A stretch of 64,000 nucleotides of DNA from Kiritimatiellia bacterium (GTDB taxonomy: Bacteria; Verrucomicrobiota; Kiritimatiellia; RFP12; UBA1067), in NCBI GenBank assembly GCA_028686345.1, contig JAQUCE010000003.1:27445-91444 (forward strand), written 5' to 3'. Each line of letters begins with the position of its first letter. Positions within the stretch are counted from its first letter, which is position 1. A program made the position numbers and the translations under genes. Shown here in pieces: positions 35,838-44,263 of the stretch. A model generated the notes under the pieces. It searched no databases, had not been told where the DNA came from, and saw only the letters and a list, made by a program, of their open reading frames with translations.

Positions 35838-37106
35838 TTACTCTCCCAAATCTTCAACACTGCTAGCCGCCGCTGCCGCAGCCCAGATCGTACTGGCGGT
35901 TATATCATCAAATTCGCAAATTTCCTGTAAATAGGCGGCCTCCACCTCAACAATCCCCTCTGTTGTCAGAAAACCGCACTCAACCAGTTTCGTCGCGACC
36001 TCATCTGTCAGGTCGAGCACCTCCGCCAGCTCCTCAATCGCGCTCTTGCGCTTGTCCTCAAAGGAGGTCTCCTCCTCCACCTTTTGAATATCAATACGCC
36101 AGCCGGTTAACTTGGATGCCAGGCGCACATTCTGACCGCGCTTGCCAATCGCCAGCGAAAGCTGATCAGCATCCACCGTCACATGCACTGTGCGGCGGCC
36201 CTCCTCCTCTGCCTCATCCAGCTCAATCGCTTTCAGCTTGGCAGGGGAAAGCGCCTGCGTGACATACTGTTTGATATCAGCACTCCACCGGACAATATCA
36301 ATCTTCTCGCCATTCAACTCGCGCACAATATTACGCACGCGCACACCGCGCAAGCCCACACAGGCACCGACTGGATCAACCTTTTCATCCAGGGTTTTGA
36401 CGGCAATCTTAGAGCGGTAACCAGCATCACGGGCCACCCCCATCACCTCCACAATGCCGTCTGCGATCTCGGAGACCTCTAAACAGAAGAGAGTTTTGAC
36501 AAAATCATTACAAGCGCGGGAAAGCACCACGGCCGGTCCGCTAGAGGCTGCCTGCACCCTCAGCACATAGGCCCGCACCCGGTCGCCCACATTGTACTCC
36601 TCAGAGGGAATGCGCTCTTTGGATGGCAGCACCGCCTCGGTTTTACCAAGGTCAATAATCAGATCCCGGTGGCTGATCTGACGCACCGTGCCGCTCACAA
36701 TATCGCCAATCCGATCCTTGTACTCATCATAAACGTTCTTGCGCTCTGCTTCGCGAATCTTTTGCAGTATCATCTGGCGGGCAGTCTGAGCTGCGATCCG
36801 CCCCAGCTTGGCAGGGGGAACTTCAATCTCAATCACATCATCGGGCGCAACATCCGGCTTCAACCTCTTTGCCTGCCGCATTGAAATAAAACCGAGGCCA
36901 TCCTCCTCATCCGATGCAACAACCGTGTCGAATGCGTTAATCCTCAGAGTCGTCCGATCAATGGTGACGCGCAGATCATCAGTCACTTCAAGACTCTTGC
37001 GCGCTGCCTGTTGAACAGCAGACTCAATCGCCTGAATGATAATCTCTCTATCAACGCCTCTGTCGCGCTCTAAATAACTGATGATTGAAAGTAACTCGTT
37101 ATTCAT
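35838..37106 (-). CDS. nusA: Transcription termination/antitermination factor NusA
   Basis: An RNA polymerase-binding factor, 422 aa. Seen: the N-terminal domain (LLSIISYLERDRGVDREIIIQAIE), an S1 domain (GDIVSGTVRQISHRDLIIDLG), KH domains (GACVGLRGVRVRNIVRELNGEKID and LAIGKRGQNVRLASKLTGWRI, each shown only in part here as GACVGLRGVRVRNIV and IGKRGQNVRLASKLTGW) and a C-terminal helix-hairpin-helix part. ATG 37106 follows GTG 37109; either may serve. rimP and ylxR, often next to nusA, are absent. A terminator-like hairpin lies in its leader, hinting at attenuation of the whole nusA-infB-rbfA-truB-ribF unit. Confidence 0.96.
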   Translation of the reverse strand: MNNELLSIISYLERDRGVDREIIIQAIESAVQQAARKSLEVTDDLRVTIDRTTLRINAFDTVVASDEEDGLGFISMRQAKRLKPDVAPDDVIEIEVPPAKLGRIAAQTARQMILQKIREAERKNVYDEYKDRIGDIVSGTVRQISHRDLIIDLGKTEAVLPSKERIPSEEYNVGDRVRAYVLRVQAASSGPAVVLSRACNDFVKTLFCLEVSEIADGIVEVMGVARDAGYRSKIAVKTLDEKVDPVGACVGLRGVRVRNIVRELNGEKIDIVRWSADIKQYVTQALSPAKLKAIELDEAEEEGRRTVHVTVDADQLSLAIGKRGQNVRLASKLTGWRIDIQKVEEETSFEDKRKSAIEELAEVLDLTDEVATKLVECGFLTTEGIVEVEAAYLQEICEFDDITASTIWAAAAAASSVEDLGE

Positions 37107-37146
37107 CACTGCACCGCCTTCGCCTTAAAATCCATATCGCCACCAA

Positions 37147-37180
37147 CAAAAAAGAGCGGGATTAAAACCCCACCCTTTTA
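37147..37180 (-). terminator. Terminator-like hairpin in the nusA leader
   Basis: On the minus strand GTGGGG pairs with TCCCGC (two G-T pairs) around TTTTAA, extended by an A-run before and six T after. It lies about 40 bases upstream of nusA, and no gene on this strand ends nearby (next is at 37891), so an attenuator is more likely than a gene end. Confidence 0.6.
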
Positions 37181-37328
37181 TTTCCAAAAAGAGTTAATAT
37201 AGTAGTCGAAGCAGAGGAAACTGTCAATGCCGAATGCAAAACAGAATTTTGCCGCTAAATGTAACAGTTGAATTATAGCCGCACCCGACTTTTATCTGAA
37301 ACCATAAAGCAACCTAGCGCACAGCATA

Positions 37329-37410
37329 GCCACCTGTCTGCGTGCAACGCACAGGCAGGCAACCAATTTTTTGCCACTGAGACACTGAGGGGCACAGAGG
37401 GTGCGTTAGT
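37329..37410. repeat. GCCACTGAGACACTGAGG repeat
   Basis: CTGTGTGC...GCAACGCACAGGCAGGCAACCAA TTTTTTGCCACTGAG is paired with an inverted relative at 57258-57330 (CTCAGTGCCTCTGTGGCAAA, GTTGCCTGCCTGTG, GTGCGTTGC). It lies between the nusA leader and dispersed repeat copy B. Confidence 0.7.
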
Positions 37411-37740
37411 ACCTCTTTTCTTAAATCCTATCATGTTTGCGAAAGATTTTGCGACTTTTGCGTTTTTTTGCGGCTAAACATAGCGAAGCAAAGGAAAAAA
37501 GGAATAGCCGCAAAAAGGCGCAAAAGGCGCAAAAGAAAGAACTTCCATCTTTTCTATGCAACGCATAGCGTTGTTGACTAAACCAGCGGGGCATATCACA
37601 CAATTGTTCAATGAGAGAGAAATAATTTCGCATATCACATAGGCTCAGTTTGGTTCCGGCTCCGCTGGTTTAGGATTAAGACAAGGATGGGCTCCATCCT
37701 AATCACAATCCTAATCGTAATCTTAATCAAACAACGTCAG
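37406..37740 (-). repeat. Dispersed repeat, copy B (filled site)
   Basis: The reverse complement matches 635-858 almost base for base, except for a 90-base insertion at 37439-37528. Both copies include the CAACGC-TAT-GCGTTG hairpin and the frame starting MRNYFSLIEQLCDM. Because the insert is a multiple of three without stops, the frame here stays open to the same end (KHDRI), 70 codons. Confidence 0.85.
37439..37528. mobile_element. 90-bp hairpin insertion (candidate miniature mobile element)
   Basis: This segment is missing from the otherwise equivalent place in copy A. It folds into one long hairpin: 37447-37475 (TTTTGCGACTTTTGCG...GCGGCTA) pairs with 37505-37534 (TAGCCGC...GGCGCAAAA) with few mismatches. 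The ends are TTTGC-like on both sides, so a short imperfect target duplication is possible. It carries no gene. Confidence 0.65.
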
Positions 37741-37890
37741 CCTGTAGTTGGTCGAAACAGATAAGGATTGAGATTAAGATTAAGATCAAGATAAACCCAC
37801 CGACAACATGTTTTTAAGGACCAACAGCTCTGTCTTGCCCTTTGGTAAGGGCCTAGTGCGGCCGGTTTGTGTGCAACACTGGTCTTGTTT
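37740..37890. repeat. AAGATTAAGATT-type repeat and CATGTT...GGACC module
   Basis: GGATTGAGATTAAGATTAAG is followed by CGACAACATG, TTTTTAAGGACCAAC, and TTGCCCTTTGGTAAGGGCC. This is the inverted order of the module at 19289-19350 and 40705-40765. Confidence 0.7.
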
Positions 37891-40380
37891 CTATCTGATC
37901 AAGATGATCATTCCAACTGCCGGGACAGGGACGCTGCTGCCCGGAATCCGGATGTTGTCCATTTTAAGCCAACCCCACTCACCTTGATGGGTGCTGATCA
38001 GCTCCAGCGTATAGGCTTTGCTGCCTGCGTAGGGGGCCAGCTCGGCCTGGGTGAAGGTCGTTGTGCGGTAAGTGCCACTTCCACTGCCACCCAATCTAAC
38101 GGCAGGTTTTGTGATTACAAACTCGCCATCGCTGACGCGACGCAGAACCACGCCCATCCAGCCACTATAGGAGGCTTGCACAGGAACCGCTTGCGCATTG
38201 ATCGGCGCCGCGTCTCTTGCATAACCGCCAGCGAGCTCCACAGTTAAATCCCCTATACTGTTCAGATAAAACTCAGGCGAACGCAGCCAGAGCGTGTTTT
38301 CATGATAATCATCGGATGAACTCAAACCCTTCGGGTATGCCTCGACAAATTTGTTAGTTGCACCAAAGAGGTAATTGCTCCCTGAAGGAGGTTGAATAAC
38401 ACCTCCATTAATAGCTTCCGGCATTATGATATGGTCAGGCTCCATATCGACCCACCCTCCGCTGCCGCTGCCGGCATTCAAATCCCATACCCGGTTATTC
38501 CAGCCCTGGAGCGTGCTGTCGTTGAAGTCAAAAACCGTGTATACCTTGGCAGTGTAAACAACTGTCAGCTGTTCATCGGCAGAGGTAACCGCGTAGCTCT
38601 GAGGTTGAGTGAAGTCAACGCGCTCACCGGATATGCGGTTGCATGTGGCTCCATTGCTGAGTGTAAACTCAGGTCTTAGAGCTGTCAAATCTGAGTCAAA
38701 AGGCACTACCCAGCTGATGGTGCGCCTCTCTGTGGAAATCGTGGCCTGCCACCCGGCTACTCCATAGGACTGTATTTTAAGGAAAGACTCCGGTGGTTGC
38801 TGGGTTGTTGGTGTGGTCATCACAACCTCGACTTCATTGGCCAAGAGCGCCTGGTTGTAAATCCGCACATCATATATCAAACCTGAAAAATAATTTTCAT
38901 ACCAATTTCCGCCATCTGCCCGCGCGCCGATAGCCAAGGCTTTTTGGGGGGCAAGGGCCATGATCTGAGATGGGTCATTGTAAACAACATGTGATAGAAC
39001 ACCATCTACATATAGATTACGGGTGCCATCCTTTTGGTTCCAGACACCTGCAAAATGATGCCACACAGCCGGAGAATCATTGACATTGACAGGGCTTCCC
39101 AATCCATCAAAATTATTCTCAATTCCACGGATAGTGAAGCCGGCCACAGGCAGATCTTCCATTCTGCGGAGCTGCCATCCAATGCCCCACTCACCTCTTT
39201 TGGAGACCCAGGGTGCCCATGTTTCCGGCATTCCCTTGGCCCAGAAAGCTACAGTGAACTGGTTGCTAATACCTTCGTCAAATGTGTTTGCGTACACAGG
39301 ATCGCTGGTTTTTGTGTTATCAATCCTGACCCCGACCGCTCCGGCTCTTAGATCAAGTGAGCTACCCCCGAATCCCGGGGGGGTGTCAGGACTGTACGTG
39401 AGGTTTGCAACCTCTCCAACAACGGTGCCGTCGTGGGTTCCAGCCAGGGTGTAGCCCGATGTGTCTTTTAGGTGGTCATAACATGAAACCCACTGTCCGA
39501 CCAGAGCTGTTGAGGGTGAGGGCATAACCTCGACTCTCATTGAATAGATGTTTGTGACTGTGAGGTCGGCAGAGACGAGGGTGTACGCTATCGGCCCTGT
39601 TGAAAAATCCTGAGTGGAGCCTGAGGCGGGCGAGCAGGTTGCTGCGGGAGACGGGGGGATAAATTTGCAGGTCGGAGCCAAGGACGAGACATCTGTTCCA
39701 TGGCTGACACGTAAAGTGATGTTGTTGCCAGCAATGTGGGCTGGACTAAACGGCTCAAGTGTAACGCTGTACATGTTGACTTCAACCATTTTAGCAGGCA
39801 ACGAGACATTGTCCAGATAGGTCCAGCCCCAGGTGCCGCGGTTGTAGTCGATATAGTCGAGGGTGTACCTTTTCCCGTTATTGGCGTAGGGTGCCAGCTC
39901 AGCCGCTGTAAAACTGTTGGCCTGCCATACGGTATTGTCGTTTCCTGTTCTGCGCTTACTCATGATATAGATATCGTCGGCCACATCGCGCAGAGCAACG
40001 CCCGCAAAACCACCGTTGTCTATTGATGATGCAGGTATCTGTGCAGGAGGCAAATCCGGTGCAGCTAAAGGAGACTCTCCGCCACGCAACTGGAAGGTCA
40101 GATCCCCCGATCCATCTAAATAGAACTCAGGGGAGCGACCGAACCGTGTTGCGCCGTTGTCATGCCCCTCGCCAAGGGCACCTGCAGACCATAATGTGTC
40201 TTCCGCGTAGTGTCCTGCTGGATAGATCTTTGTCCATGTTTGTAAGCCGTCATTAAAATCAAAGAGCACCTGCTGCGCACTGGTTACCAGCGTTATTGCG
40301 GCAAACAGTGCTGTTGCAAAGGCGGGAACAGAGTGTTTGACAATATTGCAGATAGGTTTTCTAAATCTACTTGTTTTCAT
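37891..40380 (-). CDS. Large secreted protein with central LamG domain and duplicated flanking modules
   Basis: An 829-aa exported protein. ATG 40380 has AAGAGGT at good distance; an ATG nine codons upstream is less likely. The signal peptide ends near TLVTSAQ. Homologous beta-modules sit at both ends (FDFNDGLQTWTK... and FDFNDSTLQGWNN..., both with RSPEFYL, GDLT, TAAELAPYA/TQAELAPYA and a closing DN). Between them are two short DUF5018-like Ig modules (ITLRVSHGTDVSSLAP; RTISWVVPFDSDLTALRP) and a LamG/concanavalin-like domain (FTVAFWAKG, WHHFAGVWNQKDGTRNLYVD). No catalytic site is evident; carbohydrate or matrix binding is inferred. It ends VPVPAVGMIILIR. Confidence 0.75.
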   Translation of the reverse strand: MKTSRFRKPICNIVKHSVPAFATALFAAITLVTSAQQVLFDFNDGLQTWTKIYPAGHYAEDTLWSAGALGEGHDNGATRFGRSPEFYLDGSGDLTFQLRGGESPLAAPDLPPAQIPASSIDNGGFAGVALRDVADDIYIMSKRRTGNDNTVWQANSFTAAELAPYANNGKRYTLDYIDYNRGTWGWTYLDNVSLPAKMVEVNMYSVTLEPFSPAHIAGNNITLRVSHGTDVSSLAPTCKFIPPSPAATCSPASGSTQDFSTGPIAYTLVSADLTVTNIYSMRVEVMPSPSTALVGQWVSCYDHLKDTSGYTLAGTHDGTVVGEVANLTYSPDTPPGFGGSSLDLRAGAVGVRIDNTKTSDPVYANTFDEGISNQFTVAFWAKGMPETWAPWVSKRGEWGIGWQLRRMEDLPVAGFTIRGIENNFDGLGSPVNVNDSPAVWHHFAGVWNQKDGTRNLYVDGVLSHVVYNDPSQIMALAPQKALAIGARADGGNWYENYFSGLIYDVRIYNQALLANEVEVVMTTPTTQQPPESFLKIQSYGVAGWQATISTERRTISWVVPFDSDLTALRPEFTLSNGATCNRISGERVDFTQPQSYAVTSADEQLTVVYTAKVYTVFDFNDSTLQGWNNRVWDLNAGSGSGGWVDMEPDHIIMPEAINGGVIQPPSGSNYLFGATNKFVEAYPKGLSSSDDYHENTLWLRSPEFYLNSIGDLTVELAGGYARDAAPINAQAVPVQASYSGWMGVVLRRVSDGEFVITKPAVRLGGSGSGTYRTTTFTQAELAPYAGSKAYTLELISTHQGEWGWLKMDNIRIPGSSVPVPAVGMIILIR

Positions 40381-40496
40381 TTGATGATACCTCTTGGTTA
40401 CTTTCACGAGGGTCTTAATAAGCCCTAAACCAATACAGTGTATGTTGTCACAACAACGAAGTCCAGCGCAAAAACTCTACTTTGAGCACCATCAGT

Positions 40497-41110
40497 TGAC
40501 GATGCTGGGTGACGACAGCGGATTACGATTAAAAACCCCGCCCTTGAAAATCGTCCACCAGTATCGTTGCCGCTATCGCAAACCGGAGAGGTGCCCTACC
40601 TCAGTAGGTCCGGTTTCCAACCGGACAGTCCGATTGGAAATCGGACCTACGTTGCACGACCTTTTAACTCGTGCACTTTGACACTCTGTGCCCAGCGCGG
40701 ATCTAGGCCCTTAGCAAAGGGCAAGACATGTTGGTCCGTAAAAACATGTTGTCGGTGGCTAATCCTTATCCCAATCCTTATCTCTTTCGACCAGCCACAG
40801 GCAGCCGTTGTTTGATTAGGATTGTTCGTCTTACTGGCCCAACGGGCCGGATTCACCATAGCCCGGGACAACGTCCCGGGTATCCGGAGCCCGCATTTAT
40901 GTGCCCTGAAAGGGCACCTCAGCCACGATTTTGAGGTGACCTTTCAGGCCACAAATCTAACTTCTTACCGCCCGGGGCTGCGCTTCGCTTGCCCCGGGCT
41001 AAGGTGAATACACCCCTTCGGGGTTCTCCTGATTACTTGCACAAGTATAGCAGTCAGCCGAACACAGGTGTCGATTAGAAATCAGGATACGTTGATCACC
41101 CTCTTCCCCC
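40497..41110. repeat. Long repeat mosaic with several hairpins
   Basis: The 40381-41308 gap holds no gene. In order: the GACGATGCTGG palindrome (40497-40577), a TCCGGTT-TCC-AACCGGA hairpin (40607-40623), a TCCGATT-GGA-AATCGGA hairpin (40628-40644), CAAAGGGCAAGACATGTTGG (40716), AATCCTTATCCCAATCC, CCCGGGAC-AAC-GTCCCGGG (40862-40880), GTGCCCT-GAA-AGGGCAC (40901-40917) and CCGGGGC...GCCCCGG. Near 41283-41299, GCAAG-ATG-CTTGC follows the cvfB-like gene. Confidence 0.8.
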
Positions 41111-41308
41111 ACAACTTCCCCAAATCGGGCGATTCATAAATTGTTGAGTGAAAACACTCAAAGTGGTGTTTAAAACAACCACTAACTATCAACCTTTTGG
41201 AGTCAAAGTGCATGATTCTACGCTTTATTCACTCCGTATGGATGAAGCACCTCAAGATTCAAGCTTGAATGAAAATGTTTTCTGCAAGCAAGATGCTTGC
41301 TGCAAACA

Positions 41309-42145
41309 TCAAGGCAGCAAAGATTTTGTTCCATTGTTTTCAAATGTAATCAGCCGTTTTTTGTATAGCGCGCCAATTGCCTGCTTGTATGTTTTCTTGC
41401 TTACGCCAAAGAGAGCGTAGATCTCTGCGGGCGGGCTTTTATCAGTAATGGGCATAAAGCCCGCGTTCTGATTCAGGTGGGCCAATATCCGTTCCGTGAG
41501 TGCCACAACCTTCTCTCTGCCCGGTTTTCGAAGACAGAGGCTGAATTTGCCATCCCCCCGCCTCTGGTTGACAAAGCCTTCAATACGCTGACCCCGCGCC
41601 AGGGGTTCAAGGGCCTCATGGTGGAAGATCAGCCCCTCATGCGTACCATTGATGATCGCTTTGTACCCAAGCTCTGTGTTGGCGTAAACAAGCAGATCGA
41701 CTTTTTCGCCTTGATCGTAGCGCGCACCAGTCATATCGATAATTTTTTCGATCTTAGTGGAGCCCACAAGACGCTGGCTGACCTCATCAACATAGATATA
41801 CACCACAAATGTATCACCAACACACATCGGCATCTGCTGTTCACGGAACGGCACGAGCAGGTCCTTTAGCATTCCCCACCCCATAAAAGCGCCGAAGTCA
41901 GTGACTGCCACTACCTTCAGCGGCACAAATTCACCCACCATGCCGAGGGGTGTGTCGGTTGTGGCAACATAGCGGTCTTCTGAGTCGAGCATGATGAACA
42001 CTTCAACCATAGCGCCCGGCTTCATGTCCTCGCTGACATATCGGTTTGGAAGCAGCACTTCGCCAAGCTCGCCTGCGTCAAGATAGACCCCGAAATCCGA
42101 TGCCCTTGTCACAAGTAACGTATTCATTTTTCCGATTTCACTCAT
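41309..42145 (-). CDS. CvfB-like S1 RNA-binding protein
   Basis: A 278-aa cytoplasmic protein with the CvfB/YitL layout: several S1-type beta-barrels (ASDFGVYLDAGELGEVLLP; KVVAVTDFGAFMGWGMLKDLLVP; VYANTELGYKAIINGTHEGL) and a C-terminal winged-helix part (AEIYALFGVSKKTYKQAIGAL then YKKRLI). CvfB in staphylococci binds RNA and affects virulence gene expression; in other bacteria the role is unknown. AAGGAG lies 7 bases before ATG 42145. It stands alone on the minus strand. Confidence 0.88.
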   Translation of the reverse strand: MSEIGKMNTLLVTRASDFGVYLDAGELGEVLLPNRYVSEDMKPGAMVEVFIMLDSEDRYVATTDTPLGMVGEFVPLKVVAVTDFGAFMGWGMLKDLLVPFREQQMPMCVGDTFVVYIYVDEVSQRLVGSTKIEKIIDMTGARYDQGEKVDLLVYANTELGYKAIINGTHEGLIFHHEALEPLARGQRIEGFVNQRRGDGKFSLCLRKPGREKVVALTERILAHLNQNAGFMPITDKSPPAEIYALFGVSKKTYKQAIGALYKKRLITFENNGTKSLLP

Positions 42146-42367
42146 TCTCTATCTCCTTATTGCCAAGATTCGTGCTGGGCACGAGCAACACAGAACACAG
42201 GGTGGACTCCGCGACAGTCTACCATCAGCGCACTTCGCATCATAACTGGATTCGGTTTTCCAAAATATAGTCATAAGTTTAAATCATATCATAACTGCAA
42301 CACAAATATTTTATTTTGTGATGAAGGCTAAAATAAATAATTTTTTGCAACCATTCGTATCACGCTG

Positions 42368-42376
42368 TGATATAAT
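42368..42376 (+). promoter_or_regulatory. Candidate extended -10 promoter
   Basis: TGATATAAT is a full extended -10 element in an AT-rich gap (42146-42500) that holds no gene. TTGCAA lies upstream at non-ideal spacing. It would serve the 42501 gene. Confidence 0.4.
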
Positions 42377-42500
42377 TGATGCAAGCATGAGATAGTAATA
42401 TCAGCAATGCGCACAGCAAAGTGCAAAACAGCTCAATCGTAGTAGGTATGGGAATACTCGCATTCACTCTTCTTTATCTCGACTTTAATAAGGAATAACT

Positions 42501-43875
42501 ATGAAACCAACAACCAAACTCCTCCTAGCACTCACCATAGCACTGGCGCTGGCCTCCATACGCGCCAGCGCGGCCGATCCATACGCTAAGGCCGTTATCT
42601 TCGCCCGCATCCTGGAAGGCAACAACGGCAACAACTATACCAACGCCGCCAATGCCCTCGGCCCGGCAGATGGCAACAGTGTCTCTCTCGGCGGCCCTGG
42701 TGGAAGCATTATACTGGACATGGGTGCTGACACACCGGTGGTGGACGGCCCGGGCATGGATCTGGAAGTACGCGAAAGCGGCGCGGCTTTTGGCGGCGTA
42801 GACGAAAGTTATCGCGTGCTCGTCTCCAACTCCACGGAGACGAACTCCTTTATCTTTATTGCCGTGGGCCGGGCCTTGAGCCTGATTGATATCCACTCGT
42901 CAGGGCTGACGAGCGCCCGCTATGTGTGGTTGCAGGACATCGCCACCGAGACACTCAACACAAAGTCTCCCGGCTCGGACATTGACAGTCTACGCGCGCT
43001 TTTCTATGCCGGCGGCGGGGATGTCGCCCCGCCATCCAACGTGCAGGTTCGCCTCATTGGTCAGGGTGTTTGGCTCTCGTGGACACCCTCAACCGCCACG
43101 AATGTCACGGGTACGCGATCCGTCGCAGCTACGACGGCGTGGCTTTCAGCAGCAGTGCGGATATTGTTGTCAGTGCCCAGGAATCGGCTTTCCACGACCC
43201 CGGTTTGCTGGTGGTCAGCAATTATTTCTACGCCGTGTGTACTGTGGCCGCAGCGAGGAAAGCACCCTGATGGTGGCTGGCGTTCCTGGCGACACTCTCA
43301 CCCTCCCTCTGCTCACGAACCAGGTTGTTCACCTTGGCGACGACACCATGGCAGACTGGGAGGAACCTACGCCGCAGCGTGATCTGACACTGTTGTTCAC
43401 GCTGCCGGCGTTTGCGGAAGGACCCGAAGCGAAACTCGTGCTGGATGAATTCGACGTGGACTACAGTGGGAACGTTATCCTGATCAACGGAGCTAAAGTC
43501 GCCACTCTGCCCACCCATAAGGATGAAACCTGGGTTACGAAAACCATGCGTTTGCCTGCCGGTGCGTTGCAACCAGGAGTGAACACTTTCGCCCTGATAG
43601 CCCGTAATTCCTCGGGCGGCATCACGGGCGGTCTCGATGACTTTCAAGTACGAGGCATCTCGCTGCGGCTTCTGAGTCAGAGCAACCTCAACCTGCTCAC
43701 CTGCACTCGCTTCACCCAAATTACCGCTGGACAAACCGAGGTCACACTGCGCTGGGTGGTTGATCAAACCCCTTCGCTGACACCCGCTAACTGGCAGACC
43801 GTCTCCAGCCCCATAGAGTGGACAGGCACGCTGACACCTACGAACAGCTTCTTCCGCCTGCGTGACGCGCCTTGA
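42501..43875 (+). pseudogene. Secreted fibronectin III-type protein broken by two frameshifts
   Basis: AAGGA precedes ATG 42501, and the signal peptide ends near SIRASA. The reading runs in the first frame to about 43109 (ending SWTPSTATNVTG), continues in a second frame (GYAIRRSYDGVAFSSSADIV... to VCTVAA, about 43254) and finishes in a third (ESTLMVAGVPGDTL... to FFRLRDAP at 43875). Joined, it gives roughly 458 residues: a beta-rich N-terminal module, a fibronectin III module spanning both breaks, and a C-terminal beta-sandwich. Each break is explained by loss of one base, the first in a G run. Either this is a recent pseudogene or the assembly has two single-base errors. Confidence 0.75.
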
Positions 43876-44039
43876 TGCGCGACTTTTAACAATGCAAAGC
43901 GGCAATTTCTCAATAACCCGCCGGAGAACAAAGAGCACGCTTCATCAATGCGGAGTGAATAAAGCGTAAAACAGTGCACTTTAACTCCCAAAGACGGATA
44001 GTTGGCCTTTGACAAAGTGCTGATGGAATAGGTCAGTCG

Positions 44040-44192
44040 CTATGCCGCCCGCAGTCGCCCGCATAGCGAATTTAATCCCCTTAAAACCTCAAAAACATAC
44101 TCGAAATCGCCTTCTAAGGGCCAAAAACAGGCTCTTTTTACAACTAACAGCTTGACACACAACAACATACAGAGGCTAAGCGTCAAAATCAT
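44040..44192 (-). CDS. Possible small hydrophobic peptide ORF, second copy
   Basis: Starts at the ATG in the second copy of the 65-bp tandem duplication: MILTLSLCMLLCVKLLVVKR, then runs on into unrelated sequence (50 aa in all). Its start overlaps the stop of the 22-codon frame upstream (ATGA). Expression is unproven. Confidence 0.2.
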   Translation of the reverse strand: MILTLSLCMLLCVKLLVVKRACFWPLEGDFEYVFEVLRGLNSLCGRLRAA

Positions 44193-44260
44193 CCTGCTCT
44201 TTTTACAACTAACAGCTTGACACACAACAACATACAGAGGCTAAGCGTCAAAATCATCCT
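44131..44260. repeat. Perfect 65-bp tandem duplication
   Basis: 44131-44195 and 44196-44260 are identical. The second unit ends three bases before the nspC stop codon (44264-44266). Each unit contains an ATG-initiated hydrophobic frame on the minus strand. Confidence 0.97.
44189..44257 (-). CDS. Possible 22-aa hydrophobic peptide downstream of nspC
   Basis: ATG 44257 lies 6 bases after the nspC stop, preceded by AAGCAGG. It encodes MILTLSLCMLLCVKLLVVKR plus two residues, a single predicted membrane helix with basic residues. Its TGA overlaps the ATG of the duplicate frame. This could be a leader-like or toxin-like micropeptide, or chance. Confidence 0.25.
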   Translation of the reverse strand: MILTLSLCMLLCVKLLVVKRAG

Positions 44261-44263
44261 GCT

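Noticed and set aside
37421..37633. 70-aa protein on the minus strand as an ordinary gene
   Set aside because: It lies wholly within a dispersed repeat, and a third of it is the inserted hairpin; treated as part of the repeat.
39034..39454. Plus-strand frames inside the LamG protein gene
   Set aside because: Overlapping shadow frames of a well-supported minus-strand gene.
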